From Ignavibacteriota bacterium (GTDB taxonomy: Bacteria > Bacteroidota > Ignavibacteria > UBA10030 > UBA6906), in assembly GCA_016218065.1 (NCBI GenBank), contig JACRFA010000044.1:1-37366 (forward strand): a stretch of 37,366 nucleotides of DNA. Reading direction: 5' to 3'. Below are positions 15,052-22,766 of this stretch, in pieces. The position numbers were made by a program, and so were the translations under genes. How positions within the stretch are numbered: the first letter of the stretch is position 1; the number at the start of each line of letters is the position of its first letter. Under the pieces are notes generated by a model. It had not been told where the DNA came from. It worked only from the letters and a program-made list of their open reading frames with translations, and did no database searches.

Positions 15052-15738
15052 ATGCTGACCGTCTTCACCTTCCTCTTCGCGCCTCGAAAGACAATTGCTC
15101 AGATTAGTGCCAGGCCCGCGTGGCTTGCGACGTTTGCCATTCTCGCCTCACTCACCATTGCGCTCACTGTTCTGCTTCATCCGTTTGTTGCCAACGAAAC
15201 ACTTGCCCATCTGCCCGACTCGGCAACGCCGCACGAAAAAGAAGTGATCCGACTTTTCCTGCAGCACGAATTGATCAAGCAATGTTTCTTTCTCCCGATC
15301 AGGCTTCTGGCGGGATGGGCGGCATTTGCATTCACGCTGTATCTTATCGTCAGATCCCTTTCTCCTCTATCGAGTCTTCAGTTCAAAAAAATCTTTACGC
15401 TGACGCTCCACGCCGAATTCATTCTGCTCCTCGGCAAAACGGCAACACTGATCAGCCTCTACGTAGCCAACGACACCATCACCAATAGAACCTCGCTCAT
15501 TCCGTTCAGTCTCGCCGCTTTCATCCCGACAAATGATATTATCACCTTTTCATTGTATAACTCCCTCAATTTTTTTACGTTAGGCTACACTGCGCTGCTG
15601 ATCTTTGGGGTGTTGAAGTGTACCGAACTCTCCTTCCCGAAGTCTCTACTGGCAGTTTTGCTCGCGTGGTTTGTGTACCTTCTTTTTAATATTGGAACGA
15701 TCGGATTTCTGCGCGAGACGATGCATTTCTTGATTTGA
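15052..15738 (+). CDS. Yip1-like membrane protein (228 aa)
   Basis: A 228-residue membrane protein with about five hydrophobic segments (around 24-45, 83-105, 120-140, 172-192 and 199-220). The region AFTLYLIVRSLSPLSSLQFKKIF, followed by helices, resembles bacterial Yip1-domain proteins, whose roles are poorly known. ATG 15052 begins one base after the stop of the ATPase gene; in-frame codons upstream lie within that gene and were excluded. As the last member of the cluster it may help assemble or modulate the exporter. The family call is moderate. Confidence 0.72.
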   Translation: MLTVFTFLFAPRKTIAQISARPAWLATFAILASLTIALTVLLHPFVANETLAHLPDSATPHEKEVIRLFLQHELIKQCFFLPIRLLAGWAAFAFTLYLIVRSLSPLSSLQFKKIFTLTLHAEFILLLGKTATLISLYVANDTITNRTSLIPFSLAAFIPTNDIITFSLYNSLNFFTLGYTALLIFGVLKCTELSFPKSLLAVLLAWFVYLLFNIGTIGFLRETMHFLI

Positions 15739-15804
15739 CAACCGTACGCACTCGCAGTTCGGGCTGACTTCAAAGCGGGTGTGAAAAACTATATTGGATA
15801 GGAC

Positions 15805-16767
15805 ATGGCAGAACGACTAAAACTGGAAGACCTGCAATCACCACTACTTTCGAAACGAAAAGGAAAGGATGATTTCTCACTCGTCGGAGTTATCGGTCTC
15901 GGCATTATGGGACAGGGGATTGCAGAGACGATTTCCGCGGCGGGCATTGACGTACTCGTCATTGAAAAGAGTGAGAAGGCTCTCAAAGTCGGAATGGACG
16001 CCCTCGGCAGAACTCTCGACCAAGAGATCAAACGATGGAGCAAGACCGCGTCCGAAAAAAGAGCAATCCTTTCGCGCATCAAGCCGACGACCAATCTCGT
16101 CGACTTCAAGAATTGCGACATTCTCATCGAGGCAATCGATGAGAACTTTGAAGCGAAGCGACAACTGATCGAAGCCTTCTACTCTATCGGCAAAGAAGAC
16201 TCCGTCTTCATCTCCAACACTGCAACGCTTAGTCTGTCAAAGTTGGCGCAGTCGAGCAAGAGGCCCGACCGCATCATCGGCATGCACTTCTTGAATCCTG
16301 TTCCGCAAGTTCCGCTCGTCGAGATTGTCCGCGGGATGAAAACATCGGACGAGACATACAAGCTCGTCAAACGTTTTGGTGAACGGATTGGGAAGACGCC
16401 CGTTGAGGTCTTCGAGTATCCCGGGTTCATCACGACGCGTTCGATTCTTCCCTTCCTCAATGAAGCGATGCACATTCTGATGGAGGGCATCGCGTCGGCA
16501 GAGGCGATTGAAACAGCCATGAAGCTCGGCTACGGAATGCAAACCGGCCCGCTGGAAATGGCAGATGGCATTGGTCTCGATGAAGTTTTGATGTGGATGG
16601 AAACGTTGCATCATGAACTCGGTGAATCGCGCTTCCGTCCTTGTCCGCTCTTGCGCCGTATGGTCCGTGAGCGGCGATTAGGCAAGAAAGTCGGCGAAGG
16701 ATTTTTCAAGTACGATGCAGAAGGAAAGCGGATGAGCGAGACGAAGAAGAAGGCAGCCGAGTTGTAA
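15805..16767 (+). CDS. 3-hydroxyacyl-CoA dehydrogenase family protein
   Basis: A 320-residue protein of the short-chain 3-hydroxyacyl-CoA dehydrogenase family (NAD-dependent oxidation of 3-hydroxyacyl-CoA, e.g. 3-hydroxybutyryl-CoA). The Rossmann motif is GLGIMG (residues 31-36). Active-site candidates are Ser137 in ISNTATLS, His161 in GMHFLNPVP and Glu173 in PLVEIVRG. The C-terminal domain has GPLEMADGIGLD and KVGEGFFKY. Two oddities: an N-terminal extension of about 24 residues rich in charge, and FITTR in place of the usual FIVNR, which puts Thr211 where the conserved catalytic-region Asn is expected. It lies 28 bases before pduS and may be in the same transcript. Confidence 0.88.
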   Translation: MAERLKLEDLQSPLLSKRKGKDDFSLVGVIGLGIMGQGIAETISAAGIDVLVIEKSEKALKVGMDALGRTLDQEIKRWSKTASEKRAILSRIKPTTNLVDFKNCDILIEAIDENFEAKRQLIEAFYSIGKEDSVFISNTATLSLSKLAQSSKRPDRIIGMHFLNPVPQVPLVEIVRGMKTSDETYKLVKRFGERIGKTPVEVFEYPGFITTRSILPFLNEAMHILMEGIASAEAIETAMKLGYGMQTGPLEMADGIGLDEVLMWMETLHHELGESRFRPCPLLRRMVRERRLGKKVGEGFFKYDAEGKRMSETKKKAAEL

Positions 16768-16795
16768 TTGTTGAATCGTGATCCGATGGGAATGC

Positions 16796-18109
16796 ATGAA
16801 CATTATTGAGTCCATACAGCGTGCCGGCGTCGTGGGCGCGGGCGGCGCGGGATTTCCCGCGCATGTCAAGGCCGCGTCCAAAGTCGATACCGTCATCGCG
16901 AACGGCGCCGAGTGCGAGCCTTTGATCCACAAGGATCTTGAGCTGATGATTCATTTCGCCGACCGCGTTGTTCACGGACTCACGTTGCAGATGCGCTCGA
17001 CGGGAGCGACGACCGGCATCATCGGAGTCAAGTCGAAAAACAAGGCGGCAGTTGAAGCGTTCGAGAAAGCGATTGCCGGAACGCCGCTCACGATTTTCCA
17101 GCTCGGCGATTTCTATCCCTCCGGCGACGAATATATTCTCGTCTATGAAGCAACGAAGCGACTCATCCCTCCGCAAGGTATTCCGCTGAACATTGGCGTT
17201 GTCGTGAACAACGTCGAGACGCTGTACAACATCTCGCAGGCAAGCGAAGGGAATCCGGTGACGGAGAAATTTGTGACTGTCGCCGGCGCTGTCCGCAATC
17301 CCGCGACGTTCATTGCTCCAATCGGGATGACGTATCGCGAGGCAATCGAATCAGCTGGCGGCGCGACTGTTTCTGAGTATGCTGTGTTCGTCGGCGGCAT
17401 CATGATGGGCAAGCTTGAGTTCGACTTCAATCTCCCCATCACGAAAACAACAGCCGGCCTCGTCGTGCTTCCGGTCGATCATACGCTCGTGCAGCGAAAG
17501 TCGCAGCCGGAAAAGTCCATGCATCGCATCGGCAAGTCCGCTTGCGATCAATGTAGTTACTGCACAGAGCTGTGTCCGCGGTATGTTCTCGGCTACGATG
17601 TGCAGCCGCACAAAGTGATGCGCAGTCTGAGCTTCACGGCCACGGGCGAAGCGATCTGGAATCAGTATGCGGCGCTCTGCTGCGCTTGCGGTTTATGCAC
17701 ATTGTATGCGTGCCCCGAAGCTCTCTTCCCCAAAGAAGCGTGCGACAAAAGCAAGCGCGATATGAAAACGGAGGGAATCACGTGGTCGGGCAAAACGGAA
17801 GTCGAACCTCACCCGATGTACGAAGGCCGACGGACGCCTCTGAAGATGTTGATGAAGCGACTGGGCGTTCTTGAGTACGATCGCGAGTCGGAGTTCGTGA
17901 CGGACGTTCGCCAACCGAGCAAAGTCGAGATCCCACTTGCCCAGCATGCCGGCGCGCCCGCAACAGCCGTGGTGAAACCCGGCGACTCCGTGCGCAAGGG
18001 TCAGGTCATCGGCGAGATTGCGGACGGTCAACTCGGTGCGATAGTGCATGCAAGTATTGGTGGAGTTGTGAAGAATGTGGGTAGTGCCGTGGTGATTCAC
18101 CACGAATGA
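16796..18109 (+). CDS. pduS: PduS-like flavin/Fe-S electron carrier of bacterial microcompartments
   Basis: A 437-residue RnfC/PduS protein. In propanediol microcompartments PduS is an FMN and Fe-S NADH-dependent reductase that keeps cobalamin active and may shuttle electrons. Seen: VVGAGGAGFPAHVKA (residues 12-26) and ANGAECEPLIHKD (NADH/FMN region), an SLBB domain near 160-205, two 4Fe-4S sites (Cys250/253/256/260 and Cys295/298/301/306, the latter in the LYACPEAL context typical of PduS), and a C-terminal barrel-sandwich motif (VKPGDSVRKGQVIGE). ATG 16796 is chosen over a GTG at 16778. The last codons (IHHE, stop) are part of a dispersed repeat unit starting at 18095. Next on the strand, beyond the repeats, is pduT. 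Confidence 0.88.
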   Translation: MNIIESIQRAGVVGAGGAGFPAHVKAASKVDTVIANGAECEPLIHKDLELMIHFADRVVHGLTLQMRSTGATTGIIGVKSKNKAAVEAFEKAIAGTPLTIFQLGDFYPSGDEYILVYEATKRLIPPQGIPLNIGVVVNNVETLYNISQASEGNPVTEKFVTVAGAVRNPATFIAPIGMTYREAIESAGGATVSEYAVFVGGIMMGKLEFDFNLPITKTTAGLVVLPVDHTLVQRKSQPEKSMHRIGKSACDQCSYCTELCPRYVLGYDVQPHKVMRSLSFTATGEAIWNQYAALCCACGLCTLYACPEALFPKEACDKSKRDMKTEGITWSGKTEVEPHPMYEGRRTPLKMLMKRLGVLEYDRESEFVTDVRQPSKVEIPLAQHAGAPATAVVKPGDSVRKGQVIGEIADGQLGAIVHASIGGVVKNVGSAVVIHHE

Positions 18110-18322
18110 CACAGAAGAGGCGCGAATCGACACGGATTATTGAAAACAACATTTCAAAAAGCAATTCGCGAACATCCGTGCTGTTTTCGTGTAATTCGTG
18201 GTTCCATCCCGGGAGAATTCGCCACGAATAACACGGAAGAGGCGCGAATCGACACGGATGTTTAGGACAGTCAATTCGCGATCATTCGTGCAGTTTTCGT
18301 GTAATTCGTGGTTGCTTTGCCT
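18095..18322. repeat. repeat array, units 1-2 of a ~122-bp imperfect palindrome
   Basis: Two copies begin at 18095 (ATTCACCACGAATGACAC) and 18217. Each unit opens with CCACGAAT.ACAC.GAAGAGG, then CGCGAATCGACACGGAT, and closes with AATTCGCG..CATCCGTG, a TTTTCGTGTAATTCGTGG arm and GTTCCATC. The opening and closing arms are near inverse complements, so a unit can fold on itself. Unit 1 overlaps the end of pduS and supplies its stop codon. Unit 2 ends about 80 bases before the GxxExxY gene. Confidence 0.9.
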
Positions 18323-18402
18323 GAGAATCGACCGCAAATGGTATTGATTGTCTTCAGAAGTTTCGAACTCACTACATCCTAACACCGAACAGGAGTATCG
18401 TC

Positions 18403-18846
18403 ATGCTTCATGAAGAATTGTCCCATAAGATCATCTCAGCCTACTATACTGTTTACAACAAATTGGGTTTTGGGTTCCTGGAGAAGGTGTATGAGAATGC
18501 TATGCGAATCGAACTTAGGAAACTTGGGTTTCAGGTTGAGCAACAGAAGCAAATCAATGTATTCTATGAAGGGGAAAATGTTGGCGAATATTACGCCGAC
18601 ATCATTGTAAACAATCTTGTAATACTTGAATTGAAGGCAGTAGACTCGCTTGCTCCAGTGCATGAAGCGCAGCTCATCAATTACCTTAAGGCGACCGAGA
18701 TCGAGTTGGGATTACTCTTCAATTTCGGTCCGAAGCCCGAATTCCTTCGAAGGATATTCACAAACAATCGAAAAAATCTTCTTGCAAAGACGCAATTCAC
18801 CACCAACGACACAGAAGACACTACGAATGACGAAGAGGAGAAATAA
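18403..18846 (+). CDS. GxxExxY protein (PD-(D/E)xK nuclease-like)
   Basis: A 147-residue GxxExxY protein. The naming motif is at Gly24-Glu27-Tyr30 in GFGFLEKVYENA. Asp66 in YYADIIV and Glu76-x-Lys78 in LVILELKAV match the D-xn-ExK core of PD-(D/E)xK nucleases; the family is widespread but no function is proven to my knowledge. ATG 18403 has AGGAG seven bases upstream. The last 17 residues (FTTNDTEDTTNDEEEK region) are translated from the left arm of a repeat unit that starts at 18795, so gene and repeat are fused. It sits in the middle of seven repeat copies between pduS and pduT and looks like an insertion into the microcompartment operon. Confidence 0.9.
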   Translation: MLHEELSHKIISAYYTVYNKLGFGFLEKVYENAMRIELRKLGFQVEQQKQINVFYEGENVGEYYADIIVNNLVILELKAVDSLAPVHEAQLINYLKATEIELGLLFNFGPKPEFLRRIFTNNRKNLLAKTQFTTNDTEDTTNDEEEK

Positions 18847-19380
18847 TTCGCAGGCATCCGTGCAGTTTTCGCGTAATTCGTGGTTCCATCTTAGGAGAAT
18901 TCACCACGAATGACACAGAAGAGGCGCGAATCGACACAGATTATTGCAGACAACATTTCAAGAAACAATTCGCGAACATCCGTGCTGTTTTCGTATGATT
19001 CGTGGTTCCATCTTAGGAGAATTCACAGCGAATGACACAGAAGAGGCGCGAATCGACACGGATTATTGAAAACAACATCTCAAAAAAGAATTCGGGAACA
19101 TCAGTGCAGTTTTCGCGTAATTCGTGGTTCCATCTCGGGAGAATTCACAACGAATGACACAGAAGAGGCGCGAATCGACACGGATTATTGAAAACAACAT
19201 CTCAAAAAAACAATTCGCGAAACATCAGTGCAGTTTTCGCGTAATTCGTGGTTCCATCTTAGGAGAATTCACAACGAATGACACAGAAGAGGCGCGAATC
19301 GACACAGATTTTTGAAAACAACATCTCAAAAACACTTCGCGAACATCCGTGCAGGTTTCGCGTAATTCGTGGTTCCATCT
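18795..19380. repeat. repeat array, units 3-7 of a ~122-bp imperfect palindrome
   Basis: Unit 3 (18795-18897, shortened and diverged in the middle) contains the 3' end of the GxxExxY gene. Units 4 to 7 begin at 18899, 19021, 19143 and 19267, a period of 122-124 bases. The units differ by scattered substitutions (e.g. CACCACG, CACAGCG, CACAACG at the opening). The last ends 15 bases before the pduT start. Long frames can be read through it, but they are repeat translations and not genes. Confidence 0.93.
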
Positions 19381-19395
19381 CTATAGGGTGAGAGT

Positions 19396-19947
19396 ATGAC
19401 GAAAAACTCAATCGGCTTGATTGAGCTGGGCAGCATCGCTGCCGGCTTCGAGGTGGCAGACGCGATGCTGAAGGCCGCCGATGTCGAGATACTGCTTGCA
19501 CGCTCGATCTGTTCCGGTAAATACATGGTGCTGATCGGCGGGGATGTTGCCGCTGTGAAAGCAAGCGTCGATGCTGGAACGGCGATCGGTCGAGGATGCG
19601 TGATCGACACGTTCGTCATACCGAACGTGCACGAGTCCGTCTTTCCCGCCATCTCCGGCGCGTCAAAAGTTGATCGCTTCAACGCGATGGGCATCATTGA
19701 GTCATTCTCGGTTGCATCGTTGATTGAAGCGGCTGATGCCGCAGTAAAGGCAGCAGCAGTAGAACTGATTGAGATTCGTTTGGCAATGGCGCTCGGCGGA
19801 AAAGCATTTTGCACAATGACAGGCGATGTTGCCGCTGTGCGTTCAGCAGTCGATGCGGGCGCTGCGGTGGTTGCGGAGAAAGGATTGCTTGTGAACAAGG
19901 TCGTGATTCCTTCTCCCCGGAAAGAACTGTTGAGTGAGGTAATTTAA
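19396..19947 (+). CDS. pduT: tandem-domain microcompartment shell protein, PduT-like (BMC-T)
   Basis: A 183-residue BMC-T protein made of two BMC domains: SIGLIELGSIAAGFEVADAMLKAADV (residues 5-30) and AMGIIESFSVASLIEAADAAVKAA (96-119) are the two repeat openings, each closed by a GGDVAAV/TGDVAAVRSAVDAG block. BMC-T trimers form pseudohexameric shell tiles. Cys39 in SICSGKY corresponds to the PduT cysteine (Cys38 in Salmonella) that holds a 4Fe-4S cluster at the pore. The neighbouring pduS supports electron transfer across the shell. ATG 19396 has AGGGTGAG upstream. No other shell protein (BMC-H, BMC-P) is in the window. Confidence 0.93.
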   Translation: MTKNSIGLIELGSIAAGFEVADAMLKAADVEILLARSICSGKYMVLIGGDVAAVKASVDAGTAIGRGCVIDTFVIPNVHESVFPAISGASKVDRFNAMGIIESFSVASLIEAADAAVKAAAVELIEIRLAMALGGKAFCTMTGDVAAVRSAVDAGAAVVAEKGLLVNKVVIPSPRKELLSEVI

Positions 19948-19948
19948 G

Positions 19949-20131
19949 ATGAAAAGGAAAAGCAACAAGATTGCATCGGCCAAGAAAAAATCGCGTTTTG
20001 TTGGTATGAAACCGTTCGACGGATATAGGGACATCGCCAAACAAGAACTCAACGATCTTCGGAAAATGACCGCTCGCGAAGCTCGCATCCAAACAGAAAT
20101 ACTCTTGCTCGCAGCACAATGGATGAAATGA
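19949..20131 (+). CDS. small basic hypothetical protein (60 aa)
   Basis: A 60-residue frame starting one base after the pduT stop. It has a lysine/arginine-rich N-terminus and a helix-forming second half (IAKQELNDLRKMTAREARIQTEILLLAAQW). The LRKMTxxE pattern recalls short uncharacterised proteins that carry LRxMTPxER, some of them next to toxin-antitoxin genes, but this is a weak resemblance. Tight spacing after pduT and a protein-like second half favour a real gene. It may be translationally coupled to pduT. Confidence 0.5.
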   Translation: MKRKSNKIASAKKKSRFVGMKPFDGYRDIAKQELNDLRKMTAREARIQTEILLLAAQWMK

Positions 20132-20240
20132 TTCACTCAATGGTTGCAGCTTTCGGACAGTTGAGCGCTCCTTATGTGGGAACCTCAATGAGGCGCTGGG
20201 TGAAGGCTGAGCAGAAGTCACGCAGGACCCACAACACCAA

Positions 20241-21515
20241 TTGAGCACGGAACCAACGTTGAAGAGATCAATTATCGCTTCGGTTGCTATTGTCTTGATG
20301 GCGATGCACTGTGTGCCCGCCTCAGCTCAGTCCCTCTTTGCCCCAAAAGAAGACCCTTGCGGCTATCCCGACACAAGCAGCGCGCAATACAAATCCGACG
20401 CAGCATTGAATTGGGGCTACAGCTTCGATTCGCTTCGCGTTGATCTTGCCCGCTGGTCGCTCAGTCCGTTCGTGCGCGTCGACTCGGTTGGCGCAACGGT
20501 GCAGAATCGCCCGATGTATATGATGACGATTCAGGACACGACGACACGTTTACGAAAACGCGTCTGGATTCATGCGCGAACGCATCCGAATGAAGTGCAG
20601 GGAACGTGGGTTACGAACGAAATCATCCGGTTCCTCCTTTCGTCCAAACCCGAAGCGATCAAGCTTCGCGACAGCTGCATCTTTAACATCATGCCGATGT
20701 ACAATCCCGATGGAGTTGAACTTGCGAAGCCGAGGGAAAACGCGAACAACATCGATCTGGAAAGCAACTGGAACGCAGCAACTCCCCAAGCTGAAGTGCA
20801 GGCGCTCAAGAGAGTTTTCCTTCAGTTGATGGCGCAACCCAATCCGATACGCGTGGCGTTGAACATGCACTCCGCCTACGCGTGCAAGCGATACTTCGTC
20901 TATCATACAGCCGCGGGAACCTCAAGCCTGTTTGCAACAATGCAACAAACATTCATCGGCTACGCGAGAACAGCGTTCCCGGGCGGCATCGAACCATACA
21001 CATACTTCACAAGCTGGCCCAGCACTCCCCCGCCGACACAATATCCCGAGAGTTGGTTCTGGTACAATCATCACGAGGCTGTTCTCGCCAATACGTATGA
21101 AGATAAAAATTGCACGGCCGCAGGCGGATACGATTCGACGGCCTCCGCGATTCTCATCGCCGTCGGAAAGCATCTCGGCATTCTCACAACAACCTCCGTC
21201 GCAGAAGAAGTAGTGCCAAGCGATCTTAAACTGGAACAGAATTACCCGAATCCGTTCAATCCAACGACGACCATCAGATTTGCCCTCAACCCGTCCCTCT
21301 CCCAGCAGGAGAGGGTGTTCGAAGAACGGGTGAGGGTGATATTGAAGGTCTATGATGTACTTGGCCGCGAAGTCGCCACACTCGTGAATGAGAATCTGGC
21401 GCCAGGCTCTTATGAAACGGACTTCTCTGCGCTGAACCTGAGCAGCGGAATTTATTTGTACAGACTCGAATCCGGAAACAGTTTCGTAACAAAACGCATG
21501 ACTCTTTTGAAATAG
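20241..21515 (+). CDS. secreted M14 zinc carboxypeptidase with T9SS sorting domain
   Basis: A 424-residue exported peptidase. After a signal peptide (hydrophobic core IIASVAIVLMAM, cleavage near ASAQ at 30) comes an M14 domain: zinc ligands His115 and Glu118 in ARTHPNEVQG and His210 in LNMHSAY, with NPDG near 155. Glu287 in TYED is a candidate catalytic base. From 331 the type A Por-secretion sorting domain begins (LEQNYPNPFNP), followed by VYDVLGREVATLV and ending SGIYLYRL...KRMTLLK. Residues about 348-365 come from an in-frame palindromic repeat. TTG 20241 is the longest start; TTG 20259 is also possible. It is secreted across the outer membrane if T9SS is present. Confidence 0.92.
   Translation: MSTEPTLKRSIIASVAIVLMAMHCVPASAQSLFAPKEDPCGYPDTSSAQYKSDAALNWGYSFDSLRVDLARWSLSPFVRVDSVGATVQNRPMYMMTIQDTTTRLRKRVWIHARTHPNEVQGTWVTNEIIRFLLSSKPEAIKLRDSCIFNIMPMYNPDGVELAKPRENANNIDLESNWNAATPQAEVQALKRVFLQLMAQPNPIRVALNMHSAYACKRYFVYHTAAGTSSLFATMQQTFIGYARTAFPGGIEPYTYFTSWPSTPPPTQYPESWFWYNHHEAVLANTYEDKNCTAAGGYDSTASAILIAVGKHLGILTTTSVAEEVVPSDLKLEQNYPNPFNPTTTIRFALNPSLSQQERVFEERVRVILKVYDVLGREVATLVNENLAPGSYETDFSALNLSSGIYLYRLESGNSFVTKRMTLLK
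21283..21336. repeat. 54-bp REP-like palindrome inside the M14 peptidase gene
   Basis: Arms CCCTCA.CCCGT and CCCTCTCC pair with GGAGAGGG and CGGGTGAGGG around a CAGCA loop; the right side carries an extra TTCGAA hairpin tip. This CCCTCTCC/GGAGAGGG/GGGTGAGGG design is a familiar intergenic repeat in many genomes. Here it is exactly 18 codons long and keeps the frame, adding a charged stretch (SQQERVFEERVRV) to the sorting domain. Confidence 0.8.
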
Positions 21516-21563
21516 CATCAACCCATCATCAACGTATCCTCTGAATCTGAAATCAAAATCTCT

Positions 21564-22766
21564 ATGAATGTACTCGTTCTGAATTGTGGCAGTTCCTCCG
21601 TGAAGTATCAACTCATCGAAGCCGACACGCAGAAGTGGTTAGCGAAAGGCGGCATCGAACGAATCGGCATGAGCGGCGCTACATTGAAAAATATCCGACA
21701 CGACGGCGACGAAATCACCATCGCCGGGGAGATCGTCGACCACATCGTGGCAATTGAATACATCCTTGCCGTTTTGCTCAGTCGCAATCACGGCGTTATC
21801 AATGACAAGTCCGATATTCACGCAATCGGGCATCGCGTTGTTCATGGCGGCGAAACCTTTAGCAGCTCGGTGCTGATCACCGATGAAGTGATCAAAAGTA
21901 TTCGGGAGAATTTCGAGATTGCTCCGCTGCATAATCCGCACAACTTGCGGGGCATCAATGCATGCCAGGTGAACTTGCCCGGAACGCCGCAAGTGGCTGT
22001 GTTCGACACCGCGTTCCATCAGCAAATGCCGCGCAAGGCATTTCTGTACGGACTCCCCTACTCGCTCTACTCGCAGTACAAGATTCGTCGCTACGGATTT
22101 CACGGAGCGTCGCATCGCTATGTGAGTGAACGCGTCGCAATGTTGATGAATACTGAACTCAAGCAGCTCAAGCTCATCACCTGTCATCTCGGCAATGGAT
22201 GCAGCATGGCGGCCATCAACGACGGCATCTCGGTTGACACGACAATGGGATTCACGCCGTTGGAAGGTTTGTTGATGGGGACCCGCTCCGGAGACATCGA
22301 CCCTTCGATCATTCTCTACATCATGGGTAAAGAGGGAATTACGCTTGCTGAAGCCAACACGCTGCTTAACAAGCATAGCGGACTGCAAGGAATTTCCGGC
22401 GTGAGCAGTGATATGCGTGAGATCGTGCAGGAGATGAAGAACGGCGACAAGAAAGCAAAGTATGCATTCGATGTCTTCTGCTATCGCATCAAGAAGTACA
22501 TCGGCTCGTACGCGGCCGCAATGGGCGGACTCGATGCCGTGGTGTTCACCGGCGGCATTGGCGAGAACAGCGTCGACGTGCGAAAAGACTGCTGCGACGG
22601 CATGGCGTACTTCGGCATCCGGATCGATGACGCTGTAAACGAATCAAAGGAAAAAGAGAAGCTGATTTCGACTGCCGATTCCAAGACCAAAGTGTTCGTC
22701 ATTCCAACGAACGAAGAGTTGGTGATTGCGGTAGATACGAAAACTATCGTGCAGACGAAACAATAA
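21564..22766 (+). CDS. ackA: acetate kinase
   Basis: A 400-residue acetate kinase: acetyl phosphate plus ADP gives acetate plus ATP in the cytoplasm or inside a microcompartment. Family motifs are all present: LNCGSSSVK at the start, GHRVVHGG, GFHGASHRYV, CHLGNGCS, GTRSGDIDP and FTGGIGENS. Length is standard. ATG 21564 follows 48 bases after the peptidase stop, with no strong ribosome site. In Pdu-type systems the kinase (PduW) recovers ATP from acyl phosphate made by PduL, so its place near pduS and pduT fits, though pduL and pduP are not here. Its stop abuts, with no gap, the stop of the convergent yigZ gene. Confidence 0.96.
   Translation: MNVLVLNCGSSSVKYQLIEADTQKWLAKGGIERIGMSGATLKNIRHDGDEITIAGEIVDHIVAIEYILAVLLSRNHGVINDKSDIHAIGHRVVHGGETFSSSVLITDEVIKSIRENFEIAPLHNPHNLRGINACQVNLPGTPQVAVFDTAFHQQMPRKAFLYGLPYSLYSQYKIRRYGFHGASHRYVSERVAMLMNTELKQLKLITCHLGNGCSMAAINDGISVDTTMGFTPLEGLLMGTRSGDIDPSIILYIMGKEGITLAEANTLLNKHSGLQGISGVSSDMREIVQEMKNGDKKAKYAFDVFCYRIKKYIGSYAAAMGGLDAVVFTGGIGENSVDVRKDCCDGMAYFGIRIDDAVNESKEKEKLISTADSKTKVFVIPTNEELVIAVDTKTIVQTKQ

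Noticed and set aside
19124-19315. 63-residue frame through the repeats
   Set aside because: It is a plain translation of repeat units (QKRREST, TTNDTEEARIDT) and shows no independent features.
18095-19380. CRISPR array
   Set aside because: Repeats are regularly spaced, but the whole 122-base unit is conserved with no unique spacers and no cas genes are nearby.
20132-20240. Cobalamin riboswitch upstream of the peptidase, suggested by the nearby pdu-like genes
   Set aside because: No B12-box-like sequence or matching core was seen.
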